DNA from: Lantana camara
Lineage: Eukaryota > Streptophyta > Magnoliopsida > Lamiales > Verbenaceae
Assembly: GCA_037501455.1 (NCBI GenBank)
Contig: CM074857.1
Coordinates: 103,139,501-103,203,500 of the forward strand
DNA: 64,000 nt
Direction: 5' to 3'
The notes under the pieces are model-generated. The model saw only the letters and a list, made by a program, of their open reading frames with translations. It was not told where the DNA came from and did not search any database. Position numbers and translations under genes: made by a program. Shown here piece by piece: positions 1 to 12,190 of this stretch (the stretch's first letter is position 1; each line of letters opens with the position of its first letter).

Positions 1-687
1 AGATATATTTCACCCAAATAGAATCCTTTAAAACCCACCTTTAATTCGCCAGAAAAGTCACCGGACCGACCACCCCTGTTTACCGTGATTTCTCCAACAC
101 CACTGCAACTCGGCCGAGCGATTTTCAACAACTAATTATCGACTATAGACTCGCCTTGTCAAGCTCTCCGATATCCTTATGGTTGCCGGTAGAAATTTCT
201 GCCAAATCGTCTCCGTTGGCAAGGTTATGCCGTAACCTTTCGACCCACTTTTCTCTCTCGTCTCTAGATGAAACTTGAAGATGACCGCGGATTCGTATTC
301 TCCTCGTCGAGACGTTCAAAAAACACTATGGGTTGCTGAGGTTTGGCTGAGATTCGTCGGAGTTAGAAATTGGCGGTGATGGCGTCTCTGGTTGGGGAGA
401 ATTTCTGTGTGTGTGTGAAGGTGTTGAGTGCGTGTGTTTTTAGGTATAGGGTTAAATGAATTAAAGTGGGGGGGTTGGGTTATTTTAATCAGACGCACAA
501 TGCGTCTGATTTAATTCCTTTTTTTTTTTTTTTCTTTTTACCCCAAACTTTCCTAAATTCTATTTTCATCCCCAAAACTTGTAATTTAATTTATCTAGGC
601 CCAATAACATAATTAATGCCCTATTAATATTTTATAAACACACAATTATATAATATAATCGATTACTATAATTTACGGGGCGTCACA
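1..687 (-). repeat. 3' LTR of E1 (partial)
   Basis: Only the part of the LTR nearest the internal region is in the window. On the minus strand it begins TGTGACGCCCCG, the usual start of large plant Ty3 LTRs, at position 687. It matches 9140-9823 almost base for base. The open frame at 316-498 is present in both copies and is a by-product of LTR sequence, not a gene. Confidence 0.92.
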
Positions 688-700
688 TACTCCCCTCCTT
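688..700 (-). other. Polypurine tract of E1
   Basis: The minus strand reads AAGGAGGGGAGTA directly before the LTR start TGTGACG. This is the expected place and composition for the primer of plus-strand DNA synthesis. It lies about 50 bases beyond the last gag-pol stop. Confidence 0.8.
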
Positions 701-752
701 GAAAGAATCTGGTCCCCAGATTCGTACCTGTATCGTTGAATAACTCAGGATA

Positions 753-3700
753 TTATTTCTGCATTATATCCTCTCGTTCCCACGTCGCCTCTTCTACGTC
801 GTGATTTCTCCACAACACCTTTACTTGAGGGATCTTCTTGATTCGGAGTTCTTGAAATTTTCGATCTAGTATACATACAGGGAACTCTTCATAGGTTAGG
901 TTTTCTTCTAAGGGAACGTCATCAAGTGGTATGATGTGGTTTTCATCCGGGTAGTACTTTCGTAGTTGCGATACGTGAAACACGTTGTGGATCTCGGTGA
1001 GATTAGCAGGTAAAAGAAGACGGTAAGCCACAGGGCCTATTCTATCTAGGATCTCGAAAGGTCCCATGTATCTTGGACTCAACTTTCCTCCTTTTCCGAT
1101 CCTCGAGAATCCTTTTCTAGGAGAGACGCGTAAAAATATTTTATCTCCAACTTCAAATTCTAAATCTTTTTGTCTCTTATCTGCATAACTCTTTTGTCTA
1201 TCCTGTGCCGCTTTCATGTTTTGTTTGATCGCTTGGATCTTTTCCATCGTCTCTTGCATCAACTCGGACCAGATCTTTTCTTTTTCCAACTTAATTAATG
1301 ACCTTTTTTCTCTTAAATCCCAATGTATGGGGGATCGACATTTTCGTCCGTACAACGCCTCATACGGAGCTATCTTGATAGTCGCTTGATAGCTGTTATT
1401 GTAAGCAAATTCCACAAGAGGTAAGTGTTTGTCCCATCCTGCACCAAAGTCAAGCACACATGCTCGTAACATGTCTTCTAATATCCGAATAGTCCTTTCA
1501 GATTGGCCATCAGTTTGAGGATGAGCAGCAGAACTAAAACACAAGTTCGTTCCCATTTGCTCTTGGAGGCTTTTCCGTAATCTGGAGGTAAACTTTGGGT
1601 CTCTATCTGACACAATACTTATCGGTATATCGTGAAGTCGTACGATCTCCTTGAGATATATAGTTGCTAACTTTTCTACCTTATATTGTGTTCCTACAGG
1701 TAGAAAATGAGCCGACTTGGTGAGTCTGTCAACGATTACCCAAATGCTGTCATAACAGCCTCTAACAGTTGGTAAGCCAGTGACAAAGTCCATGGTGATA
1801 TGATCCCATTTCCAGTCGGGTATTGGCAATGGCTGCAACATTCCAGATGGTCGTTGGTGTTCTGCTTTAACTAATTGACAAGTCAAGCATTTCTGTACAT
1901 AATCTGTAATATCTTGCTTCATCCCGCTCCACCAAAAGTGTTGCTTAAGATCTCGATACATCTTGGTTCCGCTAGGATGCACAGTATGATGAGTTTTGTG
2001 TGCCTCACTTAACACATCTTCTTGCAATTCTTTCGGCACACAAATTCGTTGTCCAAACCAAAGATTCCCTGTATCATCAATTTTGAATTTCGTATTCTCA
2101 TCATCTCGTAGGGTTCTCTTTAATTGTTGAATCTCTTCGTCTCCTGGTTGAGTATCTCTTATCTTAGTATATATCTCAGGATATATTATCAATCCCGCAA
2201 CTTGGCATTTAGTCATTGCAGTCACTCGTTCTCTTAAGAGATTTTGGGCATCTAAAATCTCCTGCCCTCTTAAGTGTGATATTCCACTTTTCCTGCTCAG
2301 GGCATCTACCACCACATTTGCTTTGCCTGGATGGTAGATGATATTGCAATCATAGTCCTCCAGGAATTCCATCCATCTCCTTTGTCGCATATTCAATTGC
2401 TTTTGGGTGAATATGTACTTTAAACTTTTATGATCAGTATACACATAAAAAATTGCACCATATAAATAGTGCCTCCATTTTGCTAACGCAAAAACTATTG
2501 CAGCCAGCTCCAGGTCATGTGTGGGATAGTTTTACTCATATGTCTTGAGCTTTCTTGACGCATAGGCTATGACTCGCCCATTTTGCATGAGTACACAACC
2601 TAATCCTTCCTTCGAAGCATCTGTAAAGACTACGAATCCTTCCAAGCCTTCTGGCAAAGCGAGCACTGGTGCCGAAGTTAACTTTCTCTTGAGCTCTTCA
2701 AAACTCTTCTCACAGTCTTCTCCCCACTCGAAAGGTTGATCCTTATGGGTGAGTCGTGTCAGAGGTCCAGCTAATTTAGAAAAACCTGATACAAACTTTC
2801 GATAGTATCCTGCCAATCCCAAAAAACTACGAACTTCAGATACGTTCTTGGGTTGTCTCCAATTGGTTATGGCCTCAATCTTGGTAGGATCTACCTCGAT
2901 TCCATTTTGAGAAATAATGTGACCCAAGAATGTTACTCGATCCAACCAAAATTCGCACTTACTAAATTTTGCAAATTGGTTATTTTTCAACGTTTCCAGT
3001 ACCATTTGTAAGTGCTCTTCGTGTTCCTCCTCTGATTTTGAGTAAATCAGGATATCGTCAATAAATATCACCACGAATCGATCCAAAAGTGGTTGAAAAA
3101 TTCGATGCATCAAGTCCATGAACGCAGCTGGTGCGTTAGTTAATCCAAAAGGCATCACTACAAACTCGTAGTGACCGTATCGAGAGTTAAATGCAGTCTT
3201 GGAAATATCTCCTTCTCGAACCTTTAGTTGGTAGTATCCTTGTCGTAAATCCAACTTCGAATAGACCTTAGAACCTTGAAGTACATCAAAGAGTTCGTTG
3301 ATATGAGGCAACAGATATTTGTTTTTGACTGTCATCCGATTTAACTCCCGATATTCAACACACATACGCATCGTTCCATCCTTCTTTTTGACAAACAACA
3401 CTGGAGCCCCCCAAGGTGATGTGCTGGGCCGGATGAATTGTTTATCTGTTAACTCTTGGAGTTGTTTCTTCAACTCCTGTAACTCAGCTGGTGCCATGCG
3501 GTACGGGGTCTTAGAATAGGGTTCTGCACCTGGTGTTAATTCGATGACAAATTCGATTTCTCTTTGGGGCGGTAAGGATTCTAAATCCTCAGGGAATACT
3601 TCTGGAAATTCCTTCACAATCCTTACTTCTTCCAACTTAATCTTATCCTCAGGCTTATTAATCAAGTAAGCCAAATTTCCTTGATTCCCTTTTCTGATCA

Positions 3701-5297
3701 ATTGTTTTACTTCCCCAAATGACGCTAAAGATACAGACATCGGTTCACTATTGGGTTTTATACGGATAGTCACTGGGTTTTCAATCTTGATTTGCTTATT
3801 AAAGCAATCCATTTGTGCTCGGTGATGGTATAACCAATCCATCCCCAAAATAACATCATAACCTCCAATAGGAAGTTCAATAAGATTGGGTCGATATTCA
3901 CCTTCACCAATTCTTACCGGGCATCCTGGGTATATCTTATCAGTCATCATACTAGCACCTACTGGAGTTTGTACCTCAATTTGGTAAGGCGTAACTTCAC
4001 AACGCAAATTTAAATTTACCGCAAAGTTCGGAGACACAAAAGAATGAGTAGCTCCAGGATCAAATAATACTTTGCCTTTACTTCCAGAAACATAAAACAT
4101 ACCTTCTACCACATCGTTGGGGTCTGGTGCTCCCTCTCCGGCTATGGCATAGGCTCGTGCAGGCACTCGAGGTTTTCCTCCAGGTTTCATTGGTTGTTTT
4201 TGTGCTCCTCTAGCTACATTAGTCGTCATTTCTCTCTTCTCCGGGCAGTTATTAACATAATGGTTAGGATTACCGCATCGAAAACACCGATGGTTTTTCT
4301 TCCAACAATCTTCCTCCTTGTGATTAGGGTTTCCACAAATTCTGCAATTTCCCGCTGTATTTGGTCGTCCTCCAGGTCCTCTCCCAGTATTATTGGGGCG
4401 ATTGTCAGAAAACTTGTATTCCACCCTTCGAAATTTCTTCATAGGACCTCCTTGCATAACTGCCTTACCCTTTCGCACTCTGTCCTCAATCCTGTGTATC
4501 TCCTGTAACTCAGATTCGGCTTCTAAGGCTTTGTTCACTACTTGGACATAATATTCAAATTCGCAGGCGATCAAATAGTGTCGAATCTCGGTCCGAAGAC
4601 CATCCACAAATTTTCTCATCATCATTCTTTCATCTGCTTGGATGTGAGGTGCATATTGGACCAGACGATTAAATTGAGCCTCGTATTGGGAAACTGTGGA
4701 TGTTCCTTGAATCAACGCCATAAACTTTCGCTCTCTAGCATCCTTTACTACTTGGGGTACATACTTGTTGTGAAAAGCTCGAGAGAAGTTCTCCCAGGTC
4801 CATGGCATTCCTTGTCGTTCCCATTGGCTGGAGGTTAATCTCCACCAACTTCTAGCAGCATCTGCGAATAAGAAAGTGGCGTAACGTATCTTTTGAAGAT
4901 CAGTGTAGTTCAGTGCATGATAGATGTTTTCAATATCGCTAAACCAAGCTTCTGCCACTCGATTGTTAGGTTCGCTAGAAAATTTAGGCGGATGGAAAGC
5001 AAGGAATCGCTCTAAGCCTTTATCTCCCACATCACCGCCTGCGTGCCCTTGTTGTTGGCAAAATTGCATAAATCATTGCATCATATCGGGCATGTCTCTT
5101 GCCACATGTTGTTGATGGGCTTCTTGGTGTAGAGAACCATGTGGGTAGTTGCCAATGCTACGCTCTTCCTCTGTGCGTTCCCTTTCGTTTCTTTCTTGTC
5201 CACGGTCTCTGGAAGCTGAAGCTCGAGAAAGTGGAGGTCTTCCTCTTCGAGCCGAATGGTCAGGAGAGTTAGTTCGAGAACCTTGTTGTGATGCCAT
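753..5297 (-). pseudogene. E1 gag-pol polyprotein, one frame interrupted by stops
   Basis: A single 1515-codon frame starts at ATG 5297. Gag holds a retrotransposon capsid region and two zinc knuckles (C-x2-C-x4-H-x4-C) near residues 316-342. Protease has DPGATHSF near 411, RT has FIDDILIYS near 745, and RNase H has FTDAS near 891. Integrase has an HHCC zinc site near 1103-1140 and D, D, E near 1170, 1231 and 1267. The tail near 1476-1514 resembles a chromodomain ([12 protein letters not shown]). In-frame stops lie at 5073-5075 (TGA, gag), 2532-2534 (TAA, inside RNase H) and 753-755 (TAA, about 20 codons before the usual end). No frameshift separates the segments. The protein would copy and integrate the element's cDNA, but this copy should not make a full polyprotein unless stops are read through. 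The last stop could be the natural end. Confidence 0.9.
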
Positions 5298-5759
5298 TTT
5301 CTATAACTCAACCACACACGCAATTATCAGTAATTAGAAAATTAAAGACAAGGTTAGCACTTCCTATAATCCCTTGCAATCCAACCAATACCCTAACATA
5401 TAATATAGAGACAACGATGCATAAAAGAAAATTTAGAAGGATATAGCTTAGTACCAAACATATTATAAATAAAGCTGCATATATATATATATACAAAGAT
5501 TTACATGTAATGTACATAGTGGATCCCACTATCCAGATAAGCTTATCTACTATCTGTACAACCATGTCCCCACTAGTCAAAATACAGCCTCACCCGTGTC
5601 AGGTATATACACCCCAAAAGCATGGTCACATAACCTGCCAGTTTAACTATGCCATGCTAAGCAACCTATGAGCAAAAAGGGTTGCTATCGCTACTATCCG
5701 ATAATCTAGGTAATCACACAAAATTTTAGCCACATGGGTTAGTACCCCATCTACCCTGC
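5298..5759 (-). other. Spacer between extra ORF and gag of E1
   Basis: This stretch separates the 332-codon ORF from the gag ATG. It holds a short TA run near 5484-5495 and no frame I can relate to a protein. It could contain an intron or internal start region letting gag be expressed downstream of the first ORF; I see no decisive signal. Confidence 0.5.
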
Positions 5760-6758
5760 TCAAATATCAACGTCCTCGTCAGAAGACTCAGTATCATCAC
5801 TGGAAGACTCGGTGTCACTACTAGAGGAACTGCTAATCGTAGTCGAAGTGATCCCTGATACAGCATCCTCGTCTCCCTCAGGCTCCTCAAGGTCTACCAT
5901 AACAACGTCTAAGAACAGCTGCTCAATCCACTGTGCGTCAATATCTTCCATAAATGCAGCAATATCCTCAATATCCTCATCTACTGGCACCACTAGTCCC
6001 TGATTCAGCTCCTCACCCTCGGGTGCTGCCTCCTCTTCCTCTGGTCCTACTCCCTCATTTTCGTGACCCTCATTCTCACCGGTTGGATCAACAACCCAGT
6101 GTCCCTCCTCATTGTCCCCAGGCCCCGCTAGATCTTCTATCGGCTCCTCCTCCCTAGCTATATCCTGTGCCAACCCCACTGGATGTACTACCATACGATC
6201 CTCACTCACTACCGTCGGTACTGTCTCACCCCCTGCTGGCCCACAACCTGGTGGCCAGTCTCTAATGGCACTAACTACACCTCTGCCCCAAGGTATGATC
6301 GGACTACCGGGAACAGGGCGTACCCCCGATGGTCCTGCCTCCTGAGTAGTGCCAGCAACCTTCCTGGTCTGGCAGTAGTCGAACTCGCGGTAGAAGAAGT
6401 CAAGGTCCAACTCCATATCTGCACGTACTTCATTAAGCCGATGAATGGACTCTTGGCACTGTGCCACTAGATCCTCGAATATTTTCTTTAAATTTTCTTT
6501 TCTATTTTCAGCGTACTCTTGTATTTCTTGTACTCTTTTTGCTATTTCCACATCTACTGGTTCTTTCCCAGTCCCTAATCGCCTTAACCACTCAACCTCT
6601 CTATTTTGCTCTCGCAGCTCACGACTTAATTCCTTAATTTGTTCTTCATAAGCGTGGATAATGGCTAGGAGGTCTTCCCGAGTTTTATTTATATCTACCC
6701 CCTCACTAGTAGGATCTATCGTAGCTTTACCCTTATCAGCTGCCATCCTGTAATTCAA
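5760..6758 (-). CDS. Extra intact ORF upstream of gag in E1, function unknown
   Basis: The 332-codon frame runs from ATG 6758 to a stop at 5760 with no interruption, unlike gag-pol. Residues ~25-125 are rich in charged residues with heptad-like spacing and look like a coiled coil (HAYEEQIKELSRELREQ). The middle is Gly/Pro-rich. The last ~130 residues are strongly acidic, ending in a run of Ser, Asp and Glu. I see no zinc finger, catalytic motif, signal peptide or clear membrane segment. It sits between PBS and gag, where some plant Ty3 elements (Ogre, for example) carry an extra ORF, but I cannot equate it with any of those. A second ATG five codons in (MAADKGK) is an equally good start. A role in RNA or nucleoprotein handling is speculation. 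Confidence 0.75.
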   Translation of the reverse strand: MNYRMAADKGKATIDPTSEGVDINKTREDLLAIIHAYEEQIKELSRELREQNREVEWLRRLGTGKEPVDVEIAKRVQEIQEYAENRKENLKKIFEDLVAQCQESIHRLNEVRADMELDLDFFYREFDYCQTRKVAGTTQEAGPSGVRPVPGSPIIPWGRGVVSAIRDWPPGCGPAGGETVPTVVSEDRMVVHPVGLAQDIAREEEPIEDLAGPGDNEEGHWVVDPTGENEGHENEGVGPEEEEAAPEGEELNQGLVVPVDEDIEDIAAFMEDIDAQWIEQLFLDVVMVDLEEPEGDEDAVSGITSTTISSSSSSDTESSSDDTESSDEDVDI

Positions 6759-7000
6759 AATTTAAATCAGTACCTGTACAGGTATAAAATTAAAAAAATA
6801 ATAAATAAATAACGCACAACTTTTACTTTAATCATATTATATCAAAGAAGAATGACATAGACTGGTCGACCCAGGTTCTATCATCACTTCCTCTCTATAG
6901 TTTACTTACCAAATCCCAGTCTCGGGGTGCCTACGGTATGAAACTTACTATTGGTTGAGCCCATACTTCACATTCCAAGGATCCTGTCCCAGCAGCTTAG

Positions 7001-7025
7001 GTATCCAACCTAAGCTCTGATACCA
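7001..7025 (-). other. Primer binding site of E1 (initiator tRNA-Met)
   Basis: The minus strand reads TGGTATCAGAGC followed by TTAGG, complementary to the 3' end of plant initiator tRNA-Met. It begins two bases inside the LTR boundary at 7028. This fixes the element as minus-strand and 7028-9823 as its 5' LTR. The 240-base leader to the first ATG (6759-7000) shows nothing else. Confidence 0.9.
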
Positions 7026-7373
7026 CGTGTGGCGCCCCGACCTGGGGCCTCCATATGCCCACGGATCCGGACGTCAGGTGATACCAGTCACACCACATTA
7101 CCTGTATAAACTCTAATATAAAAGCCATATCTAATTCAGAAATATATTACATTAAGGATATTCAGTGTCAACACACTTATTTACAACCCTTATTGTCCAA
7201 GATTAAAAGTATTGTACATTATTCGTCACCCTAGGTTGACTAGACTATCTCAGCCACCAATATTTACACCTGAGATGTAGTCACTACTTTATTCAAACCA
7301 ATATGTACGCTATGCACAGTATCACCCTTAGCTCAATTCCCATTTCCAGTATCGCATCCTCTAATAGCACATT

Positions 7374-7426
7374 CTGGAGAACAAAACGAAATAGAAGGAA
7401 ATATAGGGTGAGTCAAATGACTCAGT
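7374..7426 (-). promoter_or_regulatory. Hairpin followed by pyrimidine tract and CAG in E1 LTR
   Basis: The minus strand has inverted arms ACTGAGTCA..TGACTCA (7409-7426), then a pyrimidine-rich run ending in CAG at 7374-7376. The same arrangement occurs about 390-465 bases from the 3' end of three different LTRs in this window. It may be a splice acceptor or a structured RNA signal in R/U5; function is inference. Confidence 0.45.
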
Positions 7427-8708
7427 AGGAATTATCACAATAATCAAGAACAGAAAGATAGCAGAGCAAATCAGAAAAGTAACGATAACAACGATAAAAA
7501 GATAAAGAACAGGGTAAACAGATAATGTTCACTGAGGGTCAAACGTTATAGGTCCCGCCTTGTATCGCCTTCCCAGATGATCAGTCCAGGCAGTAGTCAG
7601 TGGCAGTGGACAGTACAGAGACCAGCGACGCACGCATGGTCATTCCCAGGGAGCGACCCTAGGAATTAACGAACTTTGGGGTCCCCACAGTCGTTATTCT
7701 CCTTCAAATCGGTTTACAGAATCGGTTACAGAATCAGGCTTAGGTAGGTTTAGGGTAGGCTTACAGCTCAAAAAAAAATGGCTATCAATCAGAGGCTCAG
7801 AACACAAGACAGTGAACATGTAATAGACAGTACAACGAATAGATCAACAGACAGTAACAGATTAGCAAACCGTTCAGAGGATAATTCAGAAAATAGATCA
7901 ATAAACAACTCAAAAGGTAATTCAGACAATTTAAGGAGCAATGCAAAAGATAAGCCAAAGAACAATCCACGAATAATGAACCAGATAGGATAAATAGAAG
8001 TAAAGAGAAAGAAATCATGGTACGAGGATTGTGTTTTGTCTCCAGCAAGAAGGGGTTATTCCCACCTGTCAATCAGGGCTGTTGAGCTTCGTAGTCTGTT
8101 TGCTGCTGCTCTAAATTACCTGACAAGAATAAGGTAATTGGCTAAGCTCATATTCGGTTGTTCGTGATTAATAATTTCTAAATACTAATTTTCATAATAT
8201 ATCCACACCAATTTATTGATATTGGCGTGTTTAATAATAAGTCTGTTTATTTTAACTTATTCTCAATGCAATTAATAATTACAATTCGGTTAATAAGTAA
8301 TTATATAAAATTATCGTATATTTTTATTAACTATTATGTAAGTTCTAATAGATATTTAAACAATCTTATCAAATATCAATTAGTCCTTGAAATAGTCTAA
8401 TTGTCCAATAAATTCCATCGTGTGGGGCCCACGTCAATGTCAACGTCAAAATAAATTTCATGTTCAAGGTGGAATTCTAATTATTCCTTATAATTAGTTA
8501 AATACACTTATAATTATAATGACTTTAGTTATTATAATTATTACTATAACTATTTTAATATCACGTAATGTATTTGATGCTTTGGTTAACATCATTATCA
8601 GTCATTATTATTATAATTATAATGATAATGATAAGAATTCGTTTGTTTCATCCTAAATTACTTACTGTACTGTTGTTATTATTATTATTATTAATATCAT
8701 ATAATAGT

Positions 8709-8709
8709 A

Positions 8710-8772
<63 letters not shown>
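8709..8772. repeat. ATT microsatellite
   Basis: About 21 uninterrupted ATT units lie inside the E1 LTR. They produce a poly-Tyr open frame (8568-8834) that is not a gene. Confidence 0.95.
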
Positions 8773-10086
8773 TTATGGTTTTAACAGAATTAAGTCCCAA
8801 TTGTATTAACCGTCTACCGAATTATCAATATTAAAGTACAGATAGGTTTAGGAAATCATAAATAATTTTCTGGTATTTTTCCGACGAGTCGCCGCCGCCG
8901 GACCACCGTCGGACCGCCGCCTGCCGCCGTCGAACCACCACCTTACATCACCGGAAAATTTCCAAAACTTAACCAAAATGACTGTCTTTTTACGCTTATT
9001 AACAATATTCAATCAATTTCAGCTTATAATCTCAGGTTAGGGATTAATTCAAGAATCCCCTTTCAATCCCAACCTCAAACCCTAAAATTAAAACCCAAAT
9101 CAAACATGATTTAGCCGGAATTAGTTCAAATTGATTTCAGATATATTTCACCCAAATAGAATCCTTTAAAACCCACCTTTAATTCGCCAGAAAAGTCACC
9201 GGACCGACCACCCCTGTTTACCGTGATTTCTCCGACACCACTGCAACTCGGCCGAGCGATTTTCAACAACTAATTATCGACTATAGACTCGCCTTGTCAA
9301 GCTCTCCAATATCCCTATGGTTGCCGGTAGAAATTTCTGCCAAATCGTCTCCGTTGGCAAGGTTATGCCGTAACCTTTCGACCCACTTTTCTCTCTCGTC
9401 TCTAGATGAAACTTGAAGATGACCGCGGATTCGTATTCTCCTCGTCGAGACGTTCAAAAAACACTATGGGTTGCTGAGGTTTGGCTGAGATTCGCCGGAG
9501 TTAGAAATTGGCGGTGATGGCGTCTCTGGTTGGGGAGAATTTCTGTGTGTGTGTGAAGGTGTTGAGTGCGTGTGTTTTTAGGTATAGGGTTAAATGAATT
9601 AAAGTGGGGGGGTTGGGTTATTTTAATCAGACGCACAATGCGTCTGATTTAATTCCTTTTTTTTTTTTTTCTTTTTACCCCAAACTTTCCTAAATTCTAT
9701 TTTCATCCCCAAAACTTGTAATTTAATTTATCTAGGCCCAATAACATAATTAATGCCCTATTAATATTTTATAAACACACAATTATATAATATAATCGAT
9801 TACTATAATTTACGGGGTTCACAAATTCAAAGCTAAATGCATGCGGTTAATGCATGTTCATGTCACATAGTTAACATCAAAGCCACAAATCTAATGCAAA
9901 TACAACAAATAATTTAACAAAGTTTAGAGTAAAACATGTTGAACATATAAGATTCAAGAAATGTAAGGTCAATCAATTAACAATTAGTGGCAGAAATCAA
10001 TGCAATGCACAAGTTATCAAGTAATTCCTAAGCCGTATGACTTAGACTCACAAGACACGACACTAGAACCGTGGTTTTACAACCGG

Positions 10087-10098
10087 GCTCTGATACCA
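10087..10098 (-). other. Primer binding site of E2 (initiator tRNA-Met)
   Basis: The minus strand reads TGGTATCAGAGC and continues CCGG, complementary to tRNA-Met. It lies seven bases from the proposed LTR tip at 10106, a wider gap than usual, so the exact LTR edge is a little uncertain. Confidence 0.75.
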
Positions 10099-10521
10099 CC
10101 TAAGATGTAGCACCCGGAACGCCGAGATGCCACACTCCTGCACTATAACTCAGTCCACATACGAAATGCATGATCTGTACATGAACCAAGACTATAACGA
10201 ACGGGTGACAACGCAAGGAACTATCTAGCTAGACGGGACTAGACCTCAATTCAATTAAATCCAATACATGAAAATTTGAAAGCGGAAGTATAAACACCAA
10301 CATTCAATATCATATACCAAATATCCAAAAGCTCATCCTATTCTAGCTCATATATCAATACATTATCATCTCCAACATATTATACATGCATAAGTCTCCA
10401 AAACCAACAAGAACCCTAACATGATAAAGCCGGAAATACCAAGAACATGAAAATACGATGCTAGACTAGGCTGAACAAAAGACACAACTCGGACTCCCGC
10501 CTAGCACACGACCGTGAGTAC

Positions 10522-10555
10522 CTGAAAAGTGAGGGTGCCAGTCTACCGAAGACTG
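10522..10555 (-). promoter_or_regulatory. Hairpin and CAG/GT module in E2 LTR
   Basis: CAGTCTACCGAAGACTG at 10539-10555 is a perfect six-base-arm hairpin. On the minus strand it is followed by a pyrimidine-rich run and CAG/GT at 10520-10524. It is the counterpart of the modules at 7374 and 16880. Confidence 0.45.
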
Positions 10556-12002
10556 AGTGAGGGGTTTAAATAAATATAAGCACAATTACCATGCAAGCTA
10601 TAATCTCGGGTAAGTTTTCATAAAAGAAACAATATAAGTTCAAATATTAAAGTAATTCTCGCCCGAGATTACAACTAATCAATTTAATAATTCAATCAAT
10701 ATCAATTCAATCCGTGGCCCGGCGAGTGAGGGAAATTCTCCAACCTTTCTCGAAAAGTGTACAGTCATGAGTGTTTCAATTTATTAGGTTATCATGCAAG
10801 TAATTACGTGCGATCAATTAGCAGTTTCATGAACTCCTTCTTCCTCCGGGTGATGGTGGGATTGCAAGGCCCCACCATCCAATCATGGTGTACGTCGGGA
10901 ACATGACTCCCACACACGGGATTTCTTCTTCTACCAACCTCCTGGTGGATTTAGAAGTGATCCCACATGGTGAGGATAGTGCGAGAGTTACCCGTCAGCC
11001 CTTGCTTTCCCGGTTGGCTCCATACACTACCTTCGGGGCCCAACGTGAACATGCTTTACTCGCCAAAACAATCAATCAATCAATCCGTTCAATACATTTC
11101 ATGAAATTATTTGAAAATCATAAGATTTGAAAACTATAGGTATATAGATACTTTTGGTCGAAAACATCAAGTAGGGTTTTAAGGGTTCTATTTATCTAAA
11201 ATTAAACCTCACCTGACGAGCGATGGGACAAGACAAGGACACAAGAAAGTTCCTAAACGATCCACGATCTCCGCCCTGGAGAAAGACTGGATAAGAAAAG
11301 GAATAGTGAAAACCCATGAGACGAGACTCAGTAATGAGACCAAGTATGACGCAGGGCAATGTTCATGTAAATAAATAAACTATCCCGACACTTTAATAAC
11401 CATATAAATTGATAATCAAGTAACACTTAAACATGTATGAGAACTAATTAACACTTAAGAGATGAGGTTAATCTCAAGGAGTCACGTATTTATATCGTTA
11501 ACCATTTCAAGTTCAATTCGTAGAAAGCATGGAGTCACACAATCACGTTTGAGCATTCACGTACCAAGAAGTGTCAAGTAGGAGCATAATTAACAATAAA
11601 CCAAGTATATAACTCATATAAGTCACATATGGGAGCCAAGGAAGTGAAAGGAATGCAATAAGAGAGGTTTAGGTGATGTTTGGCAAAAGTTGACAATTTT
11701 AGAAAACGCACATGCTGTAGGAAAATTGGAATATCTTTAATTATAGAAGTGGGAATTGAGTTTTTTTATTGGGAATGAAACTAGACACAAGGACCTTTCC
11801 GATGATATATGGCTCGTTTTCTAGTTCAAAGCGAGGAGAAAATGGCATTCGCTTGAAGTTAGGCGAGTGCAGTTTGTCGGGAAAGTGGCGACACCTAAAA
11901 GAATTGATTATATCTCAAAATTTACAAAAGATATTCTAGACTTCAATAGGTTTCCGTGGCTTCAAAAATCAGGTCATTTGGAGTTCGGATGAGGGAGAAA
12001 CG

Positions 12003-12190
12003 CCCGTTTGAAAATTGATCTGAAAACAGAAACGGTCGTGTGAAAACCTACTGTAATAGTGCCAAACGGGCATTTGGAAAAACAACTAGGAGACCAAACG
12101 GGTGTTTGGGAAGCCTCGGGTCAAAATTCTGGGTAGTGAAACGGGCATTTGGGATTTGAACTAAGGGTCCAAACGGGCGTTTGGGAAGCC
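12003..12190. repeat. Cluster of short palindromes in E2 LTR
   Basis: About six variants of CCAAACGGGCGTTTGG, each a near-palindrome, are spaced roughly 30-40 bases apart. Examples are CCAAACGGGTGTTTGG and AAACGCCCGTTT. Spacers are unrelated to each other. Confidence 0.75.

Larger units (their letters stand above)
1..9823 (-). mobile_element. E1: Ty3-type LTR retrotransposon with chromodomain-like tail, left end outside window
   Basis: Bases 1-687 repeat 9140-9823 in direct orientation. The 5' primer site lies beside the right LTR and a purine tract beside the left LTR, so the element is transcribed on the minus strand. Order on that strand: LTR, tRNA-Met PBS, extra ORF, gag-pol, purine tract, LTR. 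The domain order protease, RT, RNase H, integrase with a chromodomain-like tail is that of Ty3 chromoviruses; the Tekay/Del group is the likeliest lineage by general resemblance. Over the shared ~680 bp I count about four substitutions, a poly-T length change and a change at the LTR tip, so the insertion is young. The right flank starts at 9824; the TSD cannot be checked because the left end is outside. E1 is inserted in the leader of E2. Confidence 0.9.
7028..9823 (-). repeat. 5' LTR of E1 (2796 bp)
   Basis: On the plus strand the LTR opens TGTGGCGCCCCG and closes near CGGGGTTCACA, giving nearly inverted tips. The outer tip differs slightly from the other copy (GGGGTTCACA against GGGGCGTCACA), probably after CpG loss. 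It contains an ATT microsatellite, a GC-rich block near 8880-8950 and a hairpin plus CAG listed separately. Open frames such as 7778-7993 are low-complexity and not credible genes. Confidence 0.9.

Noticed and set aside
316..498. 60-codon frame, repeated at 9454-9636
   Set aside because: Both are the same place in the two E1 LTRs; the composition is not protein-like.
4046..4072. Protease motif DPG instead of DSG/DTG in E1 read as an inactivating change
   Set aside because: DPG variants are common in plant Ty3 proteases as I recall them, so it is not evidence of decay.
8568..8834. 88-codon frame with poly-Tyr
   Set aside because: Translation of the ATT microsatellite.
12003..12190. Regularly spaced palindromes as a CRISPR-like array
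   Set aside because: Units vary, spacers are short and uneven, and the setting is an LTR in a plant genome.
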